Of a DNA stretch of 64,000 nucleotides, positions 23,092 to 35,980 are shown piece after piece. The stretch is from assembly GCF_015832195.1 (NCBI RefSeq), contig NC_052046.1, positions 46,820,473 through 46,884,472 on the forward strand, written 5' to 3'. Below the pieces are notes generated by a model that had not been told where the DNA came from, did no database searches, and worked only from the letters and a program-made list of their open reading frames with translations. The translations under genes and the position numbers were made by a program. Origin of the DNA: Motacilla alba alba (lineage: Eukaryota; Chordata; Aves; Passeriformes; Motacillidae). Within the stretch, counting starts at the first letter, position 1; every line of letters begins with the position of its first letter.

Positions 23092-24846
23092 GCCATGAAT
23101 AGGCGGCACAAACGTTAGTAACTGTGAATAAGTAAAGCAATTGTGTCCAGAAACATTGCCCTTTTTAGCACTAACCTTTCAGTTTTAACTCAGAATAGTG
23201 GTATGACCTGTTTTCTCCATGAACCCACCCAACTTGTCACCTGATTGAGTCTGCAAGAGAGCTGAATCCATTGGAAAAACGTCCCACAGAGTACAATCCG
23301 CTCTAAATGACCAGGTGGCCTGGCTTGTTGTAACACTGTTCCTACTCTTCCTTGCTAAACACGCTCTCATCCTTTGCCAAAACAGCGTGGGTCTGAAAGC
23401 CCCAATTCTCTTTTTGAGGAGCTTGTGCAACTTCCAGCTGAGATAGCAGGCTTTATGGGTTTGAAGTACTGCTCAAGTCTAAGCCAGTCTTGTGACCTGT
23501 GCAGAGTTGTGTATAATAAATCAGGTGTAGGTTATTTTTGCTTCTGCCACTGATCTTGTAGGTCTTTGCGCAGTACAATAGTTAAATAATAAAAAGCTGC
23601 ACCATAGAAAAATCAGCAGGTTCTATTGTTAGAGCTCCAGAAATGGGTATCTGCTTCATGGAGGCTCGATGCAGGAAAATCCAAGCCTGTGTTTTGTTCA
23701 GAGTCAAACCTCCTCTTTAAATCATTTACCTTCTTCAGAAGGATAAGTCTCCTGCTGACTGTTCTTCCTGGGTTAAAATCAACTCTTCTGAACTGTTTCC
23801 ATATGAGGGAGGCTTTCCAGTCATCCCACAGTAGATATTCTCCAGAGCAACTTTCCTCATCAGACCTTTATCTCCCAAATCACATTCAAGTATCATTTCC
23901 ACAGCTGGTTTCTTTGGTGTTTTACTAGAAGAAAGAGACCAGAAAGCAGCACTTCGTATCAGTAAATGCTTATAAACAATCTCAGTGTGGAGTTGGAGTT
24001 ATTACATGATGTACTGGTAACAACATGTTCATTAGCTTAGGAAGATTAAGCTGTTTTTCTGACTCCTAAGGGCAGTCCTGGAGAGTAGAGCCCATGACAA
24101 CAGAGAAACAAAACAGCTGAAGGGGAACTTGGACTGACTGATGTTATTCAGGACAAAACTGAGAAAACCACTATGTAGTGATCATTTTCTATTGTAAAAC
24201 TTTCCTTAAGAGGCAGGCAGCTATAGACTCCACAATTCCAGACTCTCTTTACCTGATCCTATGAATTAATTAAATTAATATTGGTCCTGTTCAAGTAGAA
24301 AGAAACATGGTAATCAAAGGGGAAGATAAGTGGAAAGGAGAGAAAATCTGTAGACTCGTGATATCTTTGATCACTGGACCCATGTTTTGTTTTGTTTTCT
24401 GAGTTCAGGGATTTGGGAAGAAAGAAGGTTTTAAGTTGAAGCAAACAAACTTATTCTGGGGATGTTTCCTAAGCTTGACAACATAACATTTCTAGATAGA
24501 GGGTACAAAGTAAGGAAATCTCAAATTTGCTAAAAACTCTACCCATCTGAAAACCACTGTAGCCTGCACGGAAATGAGCACATTTGCAAAGACACAAACA
24601 TAAACTATTGTATTACTGCTACTTGAAATTAATAATGATGCATATTTTCCAAGGACTTTGAACTTAAGCTGTCATGCGATTCAACTAAGATATCTATTAA
24701 TAAATGTCATAGTTACTTATATGCTACCTGTATAGACATTAAATATGGTGTAAAGATCGTGCTGAAGGTATGAGGAAGGCAATGAATGGCCACATCAAGA
24801 ATTTTTAAGCTCAGCACTCAATCTAGTCCAAATGTACTAGCGTAAC

Positions 24847-24860
24847 TTTTTTTTTTTTTT
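24847..24860 (+). repeat. Poly(T) run, 14 T
   Basis: A simple homopolymer run in single-copy DNA. Confidence 0.8.
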
Positions 24861-24924
24861 AGTGCAATCCATAGATTTGCTCCCTAAACATCCTTAAGTT
24901 TTGACACTGTCATTGGCGTCATTG

Positions 24925-24995
24925 GTTCACAGAGCTTGTCAGGGCACTTAATTAATGTGAGGTCAATACGCATTTCAGGCACATCAATTTTTCCT
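24925..24995. promoter_or_regulatory. Possible regulatory block with homeodomain-type sites
   Basis: CACTTAATTAATG at about 24946-24958 combines an NKX-like CACTTAA with a TTAATTAA palindrome. AGGTCAATACG follows, carrying a nuclear-receptor-type AGGTCA half-site. The motifs are visible. Function is inference and needs conservation data. Confidence 0.15.
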
Positions 24996-26200
24996 GGAAA
25001 AGTACCTGTGTCAGAGATGTTGAAACTCATAAAGATGAGCAACTCCCTGCTACCGTGGAGATGAATAAGATTTACAACTTGCTATTTCCTGCATTATCTA
25101 GGGAAAACTCTGTAAAACATCATTTGTTCTGGAGTTTGAGTATTTGCAAATTAACTTTGCTCCTGAATTCAGGCTTACCTTAGGAACAGTATGACATTAT
25201 TTCTGTTCATTATGTGCTAATACAATATATCCTTCCTGAAATGTCCTTTCTTTTGGTAATGAAATGTAAAGCATTGAAGAGCCTTTCACTACAAGGATGC
25301 ATTTATATTTAATAATTCTTTTCATGGAAATTATTGGTCCTTTCACTAGAAAGCCTAGCATGTTATTTGGTCAGAGAAACAAACATTTTAACTCACCGAG
25401 TTTCACAGAATTGCAATTCAAACAAACATTTTTCAATAATGGTAAATTTTACCCTTACACTTCTTTTATTTGTCTAACTTTGAATGCTGTGCTGCAACTA
25501 AGAAACTGAAAAACAACAAAATTATAGGAGATGATCAAATAAAGAAACAATGCTTAAAATACGACTTGATTGTACCACTTTAATTTAGTGTAGAGGGGAA
25601 AAAAACCCCACACCACGGAAAAGATGAAATTATTGTTAAAATATCCAGAGAAGACAAATCTTACTGGCCCTTGCAAATGCAGACAAATCCCACTGATGGT
25701 TATCACTGCTTCCCAGCATGACACCAACCAGCGGAGAGCTGCTAGGGATTCACCAAATCCCCAGCAAAATTCAAATTCACGGAGACATCGCCATGGGGAA
25801 GGCCTGTCCCCACTGCAGGGAGCATGAACATGCCAGTGCTCTCAAAGCAGCACCAGCCACCACCCTTCCCTAACAAGTCCTGGTTCAATCTCCATCTGCG
25901 TGCAGGCTGGGAGGTGCAAAGCAACTCTAGAGCAGCCTTTACTCTAAGACAAACCTGGCTGCATTCTTCTGCTGCTTTTTAGTGTTATTTCTAGTCATGA
26001 AACCAATAGAAAATGGTGTATCCAGCAATATCTATATTTCACGAACAAGGCCTGTATTTTACTAGGAAATTTCTGCTACCCAGCACTATTCTGGAAATGC
26101 TAATAAGATATCAACAGAGCAAAAATAGCAAGCAAGGTAGAGTTTAAAATTAATTAAGACAAGAAAACCAAAGAAGCCCTTGATGTCCAGCTGCAGTACT

Positions 26201-26225
26201 GGGGGGGGGGGGGGGGGGGGGGGGG
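26201..26225 (+). repeat. Poly(G) run, 25 G
   Basis: Twenty-five consecutive G, flanked by GCAGTACT on the left and CTAAAATCACAG on the right. Long pure G-runs are uncommon and can form G-quadruplexes. The minus-strand poly-proline open frame across it is an artefact of the run. Length may vary between individuals or be misread by sequencing. Confidence 0.9.
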
Positions 26226-28478
26226 CTAAAATCACAGAGAGGTATAAGCCAGCACTGAAGGAAATTACATTAAGTGTTTGACAAATTTCCACCACATGCA
26301 GCAAACCTAATGACAAGCAGAAATCAAAGCAAATGCAGTGCTAGAATAAAAGTGAGAATTTTCTTTCCAAATATGTCTTGGAGATTCAATTGCAGGGACT
26401 GGAGTCCTGCCAGAGTGTTGAGCAGGAAACCAGGTGTCTCATAAAACCACTTCCTCCAAAAGTCCTGGACAGCAGCCAGTAAGCCTCTGTTATCAGTGAG
26501 GAGAGTACTCATTCACACCAGTCTAAAAAAAAAGTGTTAAGAATATTTGGACTCTGTGTGTGTGATAAGTACACAGGTACTCGTGTGCATACAAACTGAG
26601 CCAGCAGAGACCATCCTGGATGAGTAAACAAAAGGAGGTAGAAAGAGTTCCTTTTCCCTGTTTTTGTGTCTTTGTGCTTTGAGATACTTCACAAACCAGG
26701 AAGCTGCAGACGTTGTTTTTGTTTTAAGTACTTAGTCACCAGCCCCTGGACTTCAAAGCTTGCTCGTCCTGATCCGTCACTATTTATTTTCTCAACTCTT
26801 GCTAATTACAGGCTATGGGTAGAGACCTAGGAAATGGAAGGCATATTTGAAGTTGTTACTGGAAAACAGCAAGGAACAGTGTGTATTTAAATGGGAAGGA
26901 CTAGCACATCTTCCTTTAGATCCTGTCTTTAATTGGTGGAATCACATTTCACTATAAAAACTCGGTGGCCCAGGTGACATTACATCAAATATTCTTTTCT
27001 TTTTTCACCAGAGTGTTGCAATAGCTACATCCCAAAAGGTCTGTATAGTTTTGGCAAAACTGAAATGGCCCATGGCAATGTGGGTGCACACTTAACATTT
27101 CTGAGTTGAGAATTTTATATTGTGCACAACTTGGAACATGCTGGAAAAGAGCAAGTCTCACTCATCACCCATTTGGTGCAGTTAAAAAGGTTTTCATTTC
27201 CCATAGGAGTGAATTTGTTCTAAAGGGCTAAAGGTGACATCGAACTTTTAAGTGCAATCAGACTTTGCATTAATGACAAAAGAAAATAAGTTCACCTGTA
27301 GATGGATGGAACAGTTCCTGGGTCTGTGGTTTTCTAAAGGAAAGGACAAACTCAGGTCTTCCAGAAGAGCTTGAGAACTCACACTAACTCATAAAACAGA
27401 AGGTAGTCTTCCGATGTTACCTTTAACCCCAAATTCTGTAGTGCTGAAAGTCCTGTAAAATACCTGAAGTGCCTCTGTGTCCTGGAGCTTTCTGGCTCAC
27501 TAGACAATGGTATGTTTTCATTTGCTTTAGCTAAAAAGAGGTTATGACCAGAGGCTGTTAAACGTTGGATTAATTTCCACCTCTTTTCTTTCATCTCTGA
27601 AACTCCAGATTACAGAAATATCTCAAAATAATTTCCTTCACAAATGTAGCTTTTTCGTCTTAATTTTTTGTAAGCTCATATATTACAGATTTATCTCATT
27701 TTACTGTATTTACTGTGTTTTCTCACTTCCTAGAATTTTCAGTCTGACAAGAAACTTGGATCCACAAGCTATTTAAAAATCTTGCAGTCTGTTTTGAAGA
27801 GAAGTTTCCAAGCATCTTACAGGCAGGTTTAGGTAGACTGTGCTGAAGCTGTGCCAAATCACCCATCTCAGTATAGATATTACCTTTATGTTACCTGGCT
27901 GTATTAATTTCATAAATTATGAACAAAAAAAACTCCTAGTGACTTGCAACACTGGCTCTTGACTGACCAAGCCACATCACTATGTGGTCTCTGCTCAATA
28001 GTCTCTGCGTTCTGGTGCAGTGTTCAACAAAGCCATCAGCCTTTCCCAGTTCAATTAGGTCCTAAGGAAAAGCTTAATAAAATTAACACTGCAGACTCCA
28101 GCTTTCTCAGAGCTCTCACAAAAGGTGTTTTGTAATAACCAAATAATTGAGATAAGAGGCAATTGCATGCATCACTCTCTCTAACTGGTACAAAGGGATC
28201 ATAAAATAAGTCCTTCTGCGCTTCATGTGTCTCTGCTGCCATGAGCCCACTTCCACTGCTCTGCTCTGGCACATGACACTGCCAGAAATGCTCCCTTATC
28301 CAGCAGGACAAGGACAGCTATGCCACACTCACTGAGTAACTTGGATGAAACAAAAAAGGGAACCTTTCTCATGCCAGGCACAGTATTTCAAAGTATTCAT
28401 AGCCACAAGGGTGTTGGGAGGAGCTCCACAACCTGCATGATAAACTGATGGTAGAACAAGCAGAGGCCCCCTCTCCAG

Positions 28479-28545
28479 GCTGTTCCTGGGTGCCCACGAG
28501 GACTTTTGGTGCAGAAAGAGCTCAGGAGAAGAGGAAGAGCTCTAG
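28479..28545 (+). other. Segment with exon-like splice borders (unsupported exon)
   Basis: A pyrimidine-rich CCCCCTCTCCAG precedes 28479, and GTAAGAAA follows 28545, a good donor match. The 67 bp between are open in two of three frames. The segment is too short for that to mean much. No flanking exon or known protein was recognised. It could be an exon of a non-coding RNA or chance. Confidence 0.12.
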
Positions 28546-29385
28546 GTAAGAAAATACCCAGCAAAAGATGTAATTCCTCTGTAACACCTGCTATTTCAGC
28601 ATTGTCATGATTTAGACCCAAAATGTTTGTGTGTTACAGAGGAGTCTAGACCAGAATGATATTTTAGAAGAAACATCTGTGTGTCTAGACCACTTCTTGG
28701 GCATTTTGCAATACTCTGCAGACAACATATTAAGGTCCTGCAGTTGCAGGGCTGTATTTACACACCAGTGTGTACCTGGCTTTCATCTCGATTACAGGGA
28801 GAATCTGAGTTTCTAGCACCACAAATTCATAAATCCCTGGAATAATCTTTCATGCTTTCTTTTTAGCAAAGCTTTCAGAATGAAACAAAGTTTTGCACAA
28901 ACTCATTAACTTCAGTTAAGAAGGCAGAATGTTTCTTTAAATCAGAACATAATATAAAATTTGACTGAAAAATAACAAGAGAAAATGGATCTCCACAATA
29001 CCTAACCCCTTCTTCTTTGGCAATAGACAGATGCAGTAGTATACATGTCTTTATGCAGACACATACACTGCTCTAGGAGATCCTAACTCACTTTGAAACC
29101 TAACTGAATGAACAATTGTCTCTGCAAAAGTAGTATGAAAGGACCAAATAGTGAGTTTTGGTCCAGGTCTTCAGTTCAGCAGTAGCAATGAATGACTAGG
29201 TTAATGTCATCATGTCTTATTTCTTTGAAATTTATATGTTCCCTGCATGAGCAACATCTCCTTCTTAATACTGAAAAATGAAAAATTTGCAATCTTCATC
29301 TCTCCTAAAATTGTAGAGGATTGAACATTTTTATTTGGCAAGAAATAATAAGACCTTAGGCAAGTGAATTATGTCACCAGCTTCA

Positions 29386-29407
29386 CAAGAAGGTAATGCC
29401 CTTCTTG
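29386..29407. repeat. 8-bp inverted repeat
   Basis: CAAGAAGG at 29386-29393 and CCTTCTTG at 29400-29407 pair around a 6-base loop. No RNA gene context. Confidence 0.5.
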
Positions 29408-30537
29408 CGAACCATGTCACAGCATTAAAAAATTGGTTCTTTTCAAAGAAAAGTAAGAAAAAACCTAGGAGAAGTATTTGCAGTCACAACAAATACAGCA
29501 TTTTGTACATGTAGAAGTGCAGTCAAGCATTTTTATCTCTATTTACTTGAATTATTGAGACCCTATGAAAAGTATCATGTAAACAGCTAAGAAAAAAATT
29601 ACAATTAATTAAAAGATTTCTCTCTTTCATAGCTCATAAGGCTTTTCTCAAACTTCATTTACAATACATCTGTTCCTATTAATAGATGCAGAAAGCCTAT
29701 GGATAGCACTGTTAAAACCTTTTAATTATGCATCCTTGTTGTTCTCGTTTTGCATACCTAACTGAAAAAGCAGCAAAATCCCGGAAATAAATTGGTTAAA
29801 AAACTATTAAGCCAAGGAAATATTTGCAGACATTGACCATTGAGTCTGCAGTATCTCTTCAGGAGCTCCTATTCACTCACCACACAATAATAGCCTAGTC
29901 TCAAAACCTTTGTGGCCAAGCATTAACATCACGGACTATCACACATACTGGGAACTTAAGGGGAAATTTTTCATTAGCTAGTGCAAATAATGGAAGCTGA
30001 AATATTTTTTTCAGCTGTTTTATATATGGAAGGAAAATTAAATATATTTTAATGTGACATTTACAGAACCTCACAGAAGAATAAAAGAGCATGTTGCAAG
30101 TGAAGGAAATGTGATATAGCTGAAAAGACAAAAAAAACTAGTCATGTAGCAGAAGTCGCTTTCTTCCTGAAGTTGTGGTGAAAAGATATCCTGTACTTTG
30201 ACAGAGGAGAAGGGAGTTCCGTATGGAACTGTGCACCAGTGTACAGCAGATTCTTTTTAGCAGACTCACACTAATCCCTCCTTAGCATACTCAGGGTGTC
30301 CCTCCTAAATCCCTAGTATGTCCTCCCAGGCACAAAGCAAAACAATCAACTACAAAGTTTGAGTTCTTCAACCTGAGTGAAAAAAGGCCATTAAAATTAC
30401 CAAATCACTTTTCTGTCTATGCATGTTGTCAGTTCTGCCCCTCAGCTGTCATACCCCAACACCTCTTTGACATACAAAACCATCTGATTTCTCCTTAGGT
30501 CCGCAACCAAGAAAGGGACCTATGGATAGGACACCAT

Positions 30538-30780
30538 ACTTAAACTGGGGAGGTTTTACATCAGATATTGGAACAAATTTCTCCATAGAAAGGATTCTCA
30601 ATTATTAGAATAGGCTGCTCAGAGAGGTGGTGGAGTCACCATCCATGGAAGTGTTCAAAAAACATGTGGATACAGAAAGTGAGGATGTGGTTTAATGGTG
30701 AACGTGGTAATCATGCTAGGTCAATCGTTGGACTAGATGATCTTAAAGATCTTTTCCAATCTTAATGATTCTAGGATTCA
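30538..30780 (+). mobile_element. CR1 LINE, older 3'-end fragment of another subfamily
   Basis: About 240 bp on the plus strand. Recognisable pieces are GGGGAGGTTTTACATCAGATAT, here with many changes, then CTGCTCAGAGAGGTGGTGGAGT, then ATGGAAGTGTTCAAAAAACA, GTTGGACTAGATGATCTTAA and TGATTCTAGGATTCA at the end. The wording, with a GTGGTTTAATGG-type middle, differs from the copies at 10046, 19475 and 43681. It looks like an older CR1 subfamily. There is no coding content. Confidence 0.82.
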
Positions 30781-31431
30781 GTGACCCTCGAAGATCAGTG
30801 ATATTTTGTGGAGGAATCAGCAGCAGTTGAGAACTTAGTGATCACATGGATTTCTACAGGCTAGATTTACTTCTTCTGTTGGGTCTACAATATGTATGGT
30901 ATTGTATAGCCTTCAAAATTAACAGGAACTTGTCAATCTGAAAAGAGAGTTTTGGCTTCATTCCAGAAGCAGGCTGGATTGAGTTGCAGCATTTGGATTT
31001 TTAGGAGTTGTTTGGTGCTGGAAAAACAAAGATGAGCTGCACTTAAAATGTTTGTTGGCTCTTGCAGCCTGGAACCTGTGGTACAGCAGAGATTTATTTT
31101 TAATTTTTAGTCCAGCTGCAGCTGATTCATACAACCATGTTATTTCCCTCAGCCTGTTGCAGCGGAACAAAAATTCCAGTGAAGTCAATGAATCCATGTA
31201 GATTCACTCCTGAAAAGGTAAATTAAACTTCTCCAATTTTCTTTATGTATTCCCTAGGGTGTACACAACTGAATGATGTCAATGATCATAATCTTTAAAG
31301 AAGAGACTGAAAACCTAGCTAACAATTACAATTTGCCACTAGTTGAGGTGCGCAGCCCTTCAGCTGCCAAGGACTAGTTCACACAGCTGCCGCTAGTGTA
31401 TCTCAATCTGAATGACATCTGGGCTGCCAAG

Positions 31432-31477
31432 ACTGAAACCCTTAGGACAGGTACACTGAAACCCTTAGGACAGGTGC
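31432..31477 (+). repeat. 23-bp tandem duplication, two units
   Basis: A 23-bp unit beginning ACTGAAACCCTTAGGACAGG occupies 31432-31454 and again 31455-31477, with one base different near its end. So little divergence suggests a fairly recent slippage or end-joining event. Confidence 0.9.
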
Positions 31478-31683
31478 ACAGTGCAGATTCTCTTCTTTCT
31501 TGTGGCTCTAACAGAAGTTACTGTCATGAATTGCACACAGCAGAACTTGATGTGGATGAAAATTGAGGTGCCCCATGTGCTCCAGGGTACCCCCAGGGTT
31601 GAAGCCATGGGCAGGGGTACCTGTGAGATAAGCATCTTTCTGTAACAACTTTCTTCTCCAGAGCTCAGTCAGCACCTACAGAG

Positions 31684-31728
31684 AATAAAGCTGCTTTTCC
31701 ACCTGGTCATTTCTACCAAAAAAAAAAA
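31684..31728 (+). other. Poly(A) signal followed by A-run: possible retrocopy or LTR end
   Basis: AATAAA at 31684-31689 is followed after 28 bp by eleven A at 31718-31728. This spacing is what a reverse-transcribed polyadenylated RNA would leave. A T-rich AACTTTCTTCTCCAG lies just upstream. I found no coding frame in the preceding 400 bp that I recognise, so it may be the 3' untranslated end of a processed copy, an LTR polyadenylation region, or chance. Confidence 0.25.
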
Positions 31729-34347
31729 TCCAAAGCACTGTGCTTCTACCATATTTTTACAGTTTTATCAAACAGCTCTTATGCAAACCAATAGGAGCTT
31801 GACAATCACACTGATGTACAAGAAAGATTTGCTATATGGAAAGGTCTAAACATGAGTACTTAAACACTACTGAAACAGTATGTGTAAAATTTTCCCATTA
31901 AGTTGGGCAGTAATGAGTGAAAGGCCTTGGTAAAAGAGTTAATAAATGTCAAGAAAATTTTGCAACAGCAGAAACCACAAGTCTCATTTTACTTTTGCAT
32001 GTATTTTACAAGAAGCTGACTAGAATTACTCTTAATTGACAGTTGAAATGAGGATCAGAACCAGCAATATCACAACCTGGTATACAGAGTTTGCAGAAAA
32101 ACTTATTTTAATGATAAACTTCTCAGACACTGGAGGTGATAGAAATAATTTATGTGTCTCTGCATCTTAGGAGGTAAATTTCAGAATCCCCCTATGTCTA
32201 CAGACTCTTACTTTTCTTTCATTCATTTGTTGTACTTCAAATCTCTTAATTGGGTCCCTTAGATACACCACTGAACTTTTCTGCAGCTCTCTTAACAATG
32301 AGATATTTATGATTGGTAACATTCAGATTTTTTTATTAAACACTTATTGTAAGATCATTTTAATTTCCCATTGAAGTGAATGGCTCAATTCCAAAGTGAG
32401 TAGCATAATTCACAAATTGGTGTTCTGATGCCATTTTTTATTTTTAAATGTTAAATGGACATGTTTTTTACACCCCAAATATAAAAGAAATACCGTCACT
32501 ATCTAAATTTAGCTTAATTTAGCTGTGAAACTGCTATAAAGAAAACACCATACCTATTCATGCTGGGTCCTTTTCAACAATGTCTACTGGAAATAAATGA
32601 AACTACCTCTTCCCTCTCTCCTTCCATTCAGTATGACGTAGTGTCATTATTTCAACCTACACAAAGATTTTTAGTCAGCTTCTTAGATATAGCTTTAGTA
32701 ACTGCTGCAGTAACTTCTGTATTTCTAAAATATCTATCTTGTTGTGGTCAACTTTCCATTTCTGTGAACCATCAGATGCATGAACAAGGGCTTTGGGTCT
32801 GGGACTGTCAGTCTGCACTTCATCACACATGAACCTCATCACCAAGGTGCAGATGTGGCCTGCATACCTGGATAGGCAGAGAGTCCAGGTGCTCTGCCTG
32901 CAGCAGGGATGTTTTACCCATTCTCATGAACCTGCACACTGTGAACTGCAATCTGAATTTTCAGAGCATGCAAGACATCACCGTCAATGCAGGCCTGTAG
33001 GGGTGAAATAGCTCCTCACATCCCTTCACTTGTTTTCCTCCAGTGAGATGGTTTTCTTTTAGTTTGTGCAGGGTTTTTTTTGGCTTTTCAGTGTCTTTGG
33101 GAAGGAGAATGAACACACTGGGAGTATTGCTTCAGCTGCTCTAGTTTATTGTTTCATTCAAGCTGACTAGATTTGGATTACCTATTAGACAAATTAAACT
33201 CCAAGGCTTTGACTCAGACCTGCCTTCAAATGATAAGATCACAAAGCATGAAGTGAAAATACCATGGTCATTACACTGGATACCTCTTGGGGAGGTACAC
33301 AGGAAGAAACTCTTCATTTAGATGGCTCTCCAGCAGGCATCCAACACATTTTTATCTCCTTCCTCTCTAATAAGATAATAAAATATTTTAACTTCTCCAG
33401 ACATTGTGTTGGCAACTACCTTCAAACAATACTTTGGAAATAGAGTGGGATGGGGAACCTCATATAAGCTGTAAGTGCCAACTCATATTTTATTAAGGAA
33501 AGAGAAATATTGCTCATATTGAAGTGTTGAACTATTTAAACTACCATCAGGTACCGGAGACAATATTTTTCCTAACTGGATCACAGCATGATCTGTCAGT
33601 CACTTGTAAAGCCTAGATGTGTTGCAAATGATGACCTGCTTGTACTGCTCAACAGGCATAAATAATTCTTCCAAGCCATTTCATAACAGAGCGCGTATTG
33701 CCTTAACAGAAATCACCCCTCTGAGAAAATGATCTTTTCTGTTTGCTCTCATTTCCCCCAGTGACCTAGTTCTGGAGTAGAACAGCACTTTTCCAAACTA
33801 CACTGAGTTTTCTGAACTAGCAATATGAGTCCTTCTGAAGACATCAACAGAAACTGTGAGACAGCATGTGAAATGGGCTGTGCCAGAGCATGAGGTGATA
33901 TCCCACTCGATATGCCTGGTTTTGGTGCCAGCCCACCCAGCAGCTGCATTTTATCAACTGTGGCAGCCAACCCAAAAACTCACCCTGGTGAAGGCAACGC
34001 TACTTTCCAAGCCTGCAGAGTCCACCCCTCCCATCCCCAGAAAACAGAAGCACAAAATATTTGATAGAAAGTGGTTCCAGACTCTGCAGTTATGACTGTT
34101 GCACCAAGAATGGCTTTCAGAATCGAGGGCAGGAGGTGCTGTAATATAAGGGGGTCAAACTTGTATTTTAAATAACCAGCATACACACAATGACCATGAA
34201 ACCTTTGCAAGAGCAGGAAAATCTCATGACTGTGTGGCAGAACTTCATTTAATGTGAGATGGCAGCCTTCCACTGGTTCGAGAGATTCTTTACAAGTTAT
34301 GCAAGGTGTAGGTATGGACTTATACCCCTGCAGCAGCTTTTTTTCTG

Positions 34348-34361
34348 CCCCCCCCCCCCCC
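34348..34361 (+). repeat. Poly(C) run, 14 C
   Basis: An uninterrupted C-run after a T-rich stretch. It creates a Gly-rich start in a minus-strand frame, which is not evidence of a gene. Confidence 0.85.
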
Positions 34362-35536
34362 AATGAAAATTTAAATTGAAAACAAGTAAATGTTGCTCTT
34401 TAAAAATTGTCATGGGAACCAGAAAACAGCATTTGTCTCCTAGTTTTCTGAGAAATTCACTGATCTCTCTACCTTTTTTTCAAAGAAGGTGTTTACTAAT
34501 TTTATACATATTTCCAAATTGATAACTCTATCCATTACCCATATGCCAAGCATCAGACTGCAGCAGCTGGTTGGAAAACAGTTTAATCTCTTTTAGACAG
34601 CTTAAAATCCATGGCTTATAATTATATAATGGTAGAACCAGGCTAGACATCATCAAAATATTAACTTCAAGGCAAATGGGATGTCAGATGCCATCAAGAA
34701 CTCAAGTTTCCAGGACACATTCCAAGGAAATCACTAGTTTGTTTGATGTCATTCCATACCAGAGAATATTGGTACTGGGAGACTTCATGTGGAATGTGGG
34801 GCCCCTCCAAAGCCCTTCCTGGAAAAAGCTGTGCTGCTTCTCAAGCTGATAAGAATATTGTACAACATATGTAGTGATTAATGGATTGATCACAAAAAGT
34901 CAATGTGGTCTGGCAGGAGAGAGCCAGAGACCACACAAAGACAGAAGGAGGACTGCTGCTGTTGCATGAGGCCCAGACTGAAGGGCTGAATTACCATCAA
35001 AATGCTTGTTCCTTAGGCTGCTAAAGTAATTACTCCATTTCAAAAGCAGTGTCCACAGTGAAACTGACCTTTATGATATGTATCTTTTCTGTTTGTTACA
35101 GGCCACACTCAGCCTGATTGAGGAAAAGAGACTATTCCAGCTTCTCCTTTTGGTGGCACCTAGCAGCAGCAGCTTCACAAGGGTGTGCAAGAATTCTTAG
35201 AATCTGTAGTCTGAGAGCACATTCCTTATAGCAAAATTTTCAGCATCAAGCACTTAACAGGATTTGTTTTTCATTGACAAGTCATGTCTGTGTGTGTTTT
35301 CCCATCCTCCAACTTTCTCTCCAATCTATCCAAAACTAAATAGATAAAATACATTTTTCCCTCATCTTTGAATCTACAGATTCTCAAGTTGTCTCCTTTC
35401 CCCTTGGAGAAATCTAAAATTTTGCATAGTTTAATACTCCTGTTCCCTGTTACAGTGTTTCACACTGTACCAGTATTCCATGCTGTTATTAAAGGCAACA
35501 AAATTTTCTAGTAGCACAAGTGCATGTTGACACCTC

Positions 35537-35568
35537 TTTTGAGACATCAAGATTTTGAGACATCAAGA
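35537..35568 (+). repeat. Perfect 16-bp tandem duplication
   Basis: TTTTGAGACATCAAGA occurs at 35537-35552 and again, without change, at 35553-35568. Confidence 0.92.
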
Positions 35569-35682
35569 AGTGCCGTGCCATGGAATGGAAGCAGAAAATT
35601 AAAATCTTGAAAATTTAATGAGCAGATAGCATGGAAAATACCAAACTAGGGCAACTAAAAATTAAAAGTAACATCCTGGTTG

Positions 35683-35694
35683 TTTTTTTTTTTT
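35683..35694 (+). repeat. Poly(T) run, 12 T
   Basis: A simple homopolymer run. Confidence 0.8.
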
Positions 35695-35819
35695 ATTCAC
35701 AAAACAGGTTTAATTTTTGACATTTGAACTTTTAATTATGTCTTAAGAAAATTTTCAAAACAGATCACCTATAAAGTGTAAAAGCCATGTGCATTAAAAG
35801 GCTTTTAACCAACAATCCC

Positions 35820-35890
35820 TCCCACAAAATAACAAAAAAAAAAACAAAACCAAAAACAAACCCACCAAAATAACAACCTCAAAACCCAGT
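35820..35890 (+). repeat. A-rich low-complexity tract
   Basis: A tract almost free of G and T made of A-runs broken by C (AACAAAACC-type units). It contains a run of eleven A. No poly(A) signal context. Confidence 0.75.
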
Positions 35891-35962
35891 TTTAAACACA
35901 CAGATCTTAACAAATCTGTCCTTGAAAACAATTTCATTTTCCTGAAAGGTCCCTCTCTATTG

Positions 35963-35980
35963 AAAAAAAAAAAAAAAAAA
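35963..35980 (+). repeat. Poly(A) run, 18 A
   Basis: An uninterrupted A-run. No AATAAA lies within the expected distance upstream. Confidence 0.85.

Larger units (their letters stand above)
19651..30537. other. Single-copy non-coding DNA, about 10.9 kb
   Basis: This is the second-longest stretch without a recognised gene or transposon. Frames are short, none above about 100 codons. It contains the homopolymer runs listed separately at 21544, 23069, 24847 and 26201. A possible spliced segment at 28479-28545 is discussed under findings. GC rises locally at about 20280-20420 and 25680-25920 without a CpG island. Confidence 0.5.

Noticed and set aside
26086..26316. Poly-proline protein on the minus strand
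   Set aside because: The proline tract is only the translation of the 25-G run. Flanking sequence shows no gene features.
33980..34363. Minus-strand open frame of 127 codons
   Set aside because: The Gly-rich start comes from the C-run at 34348, and the rest matches no domain and has no promoter or splice context.
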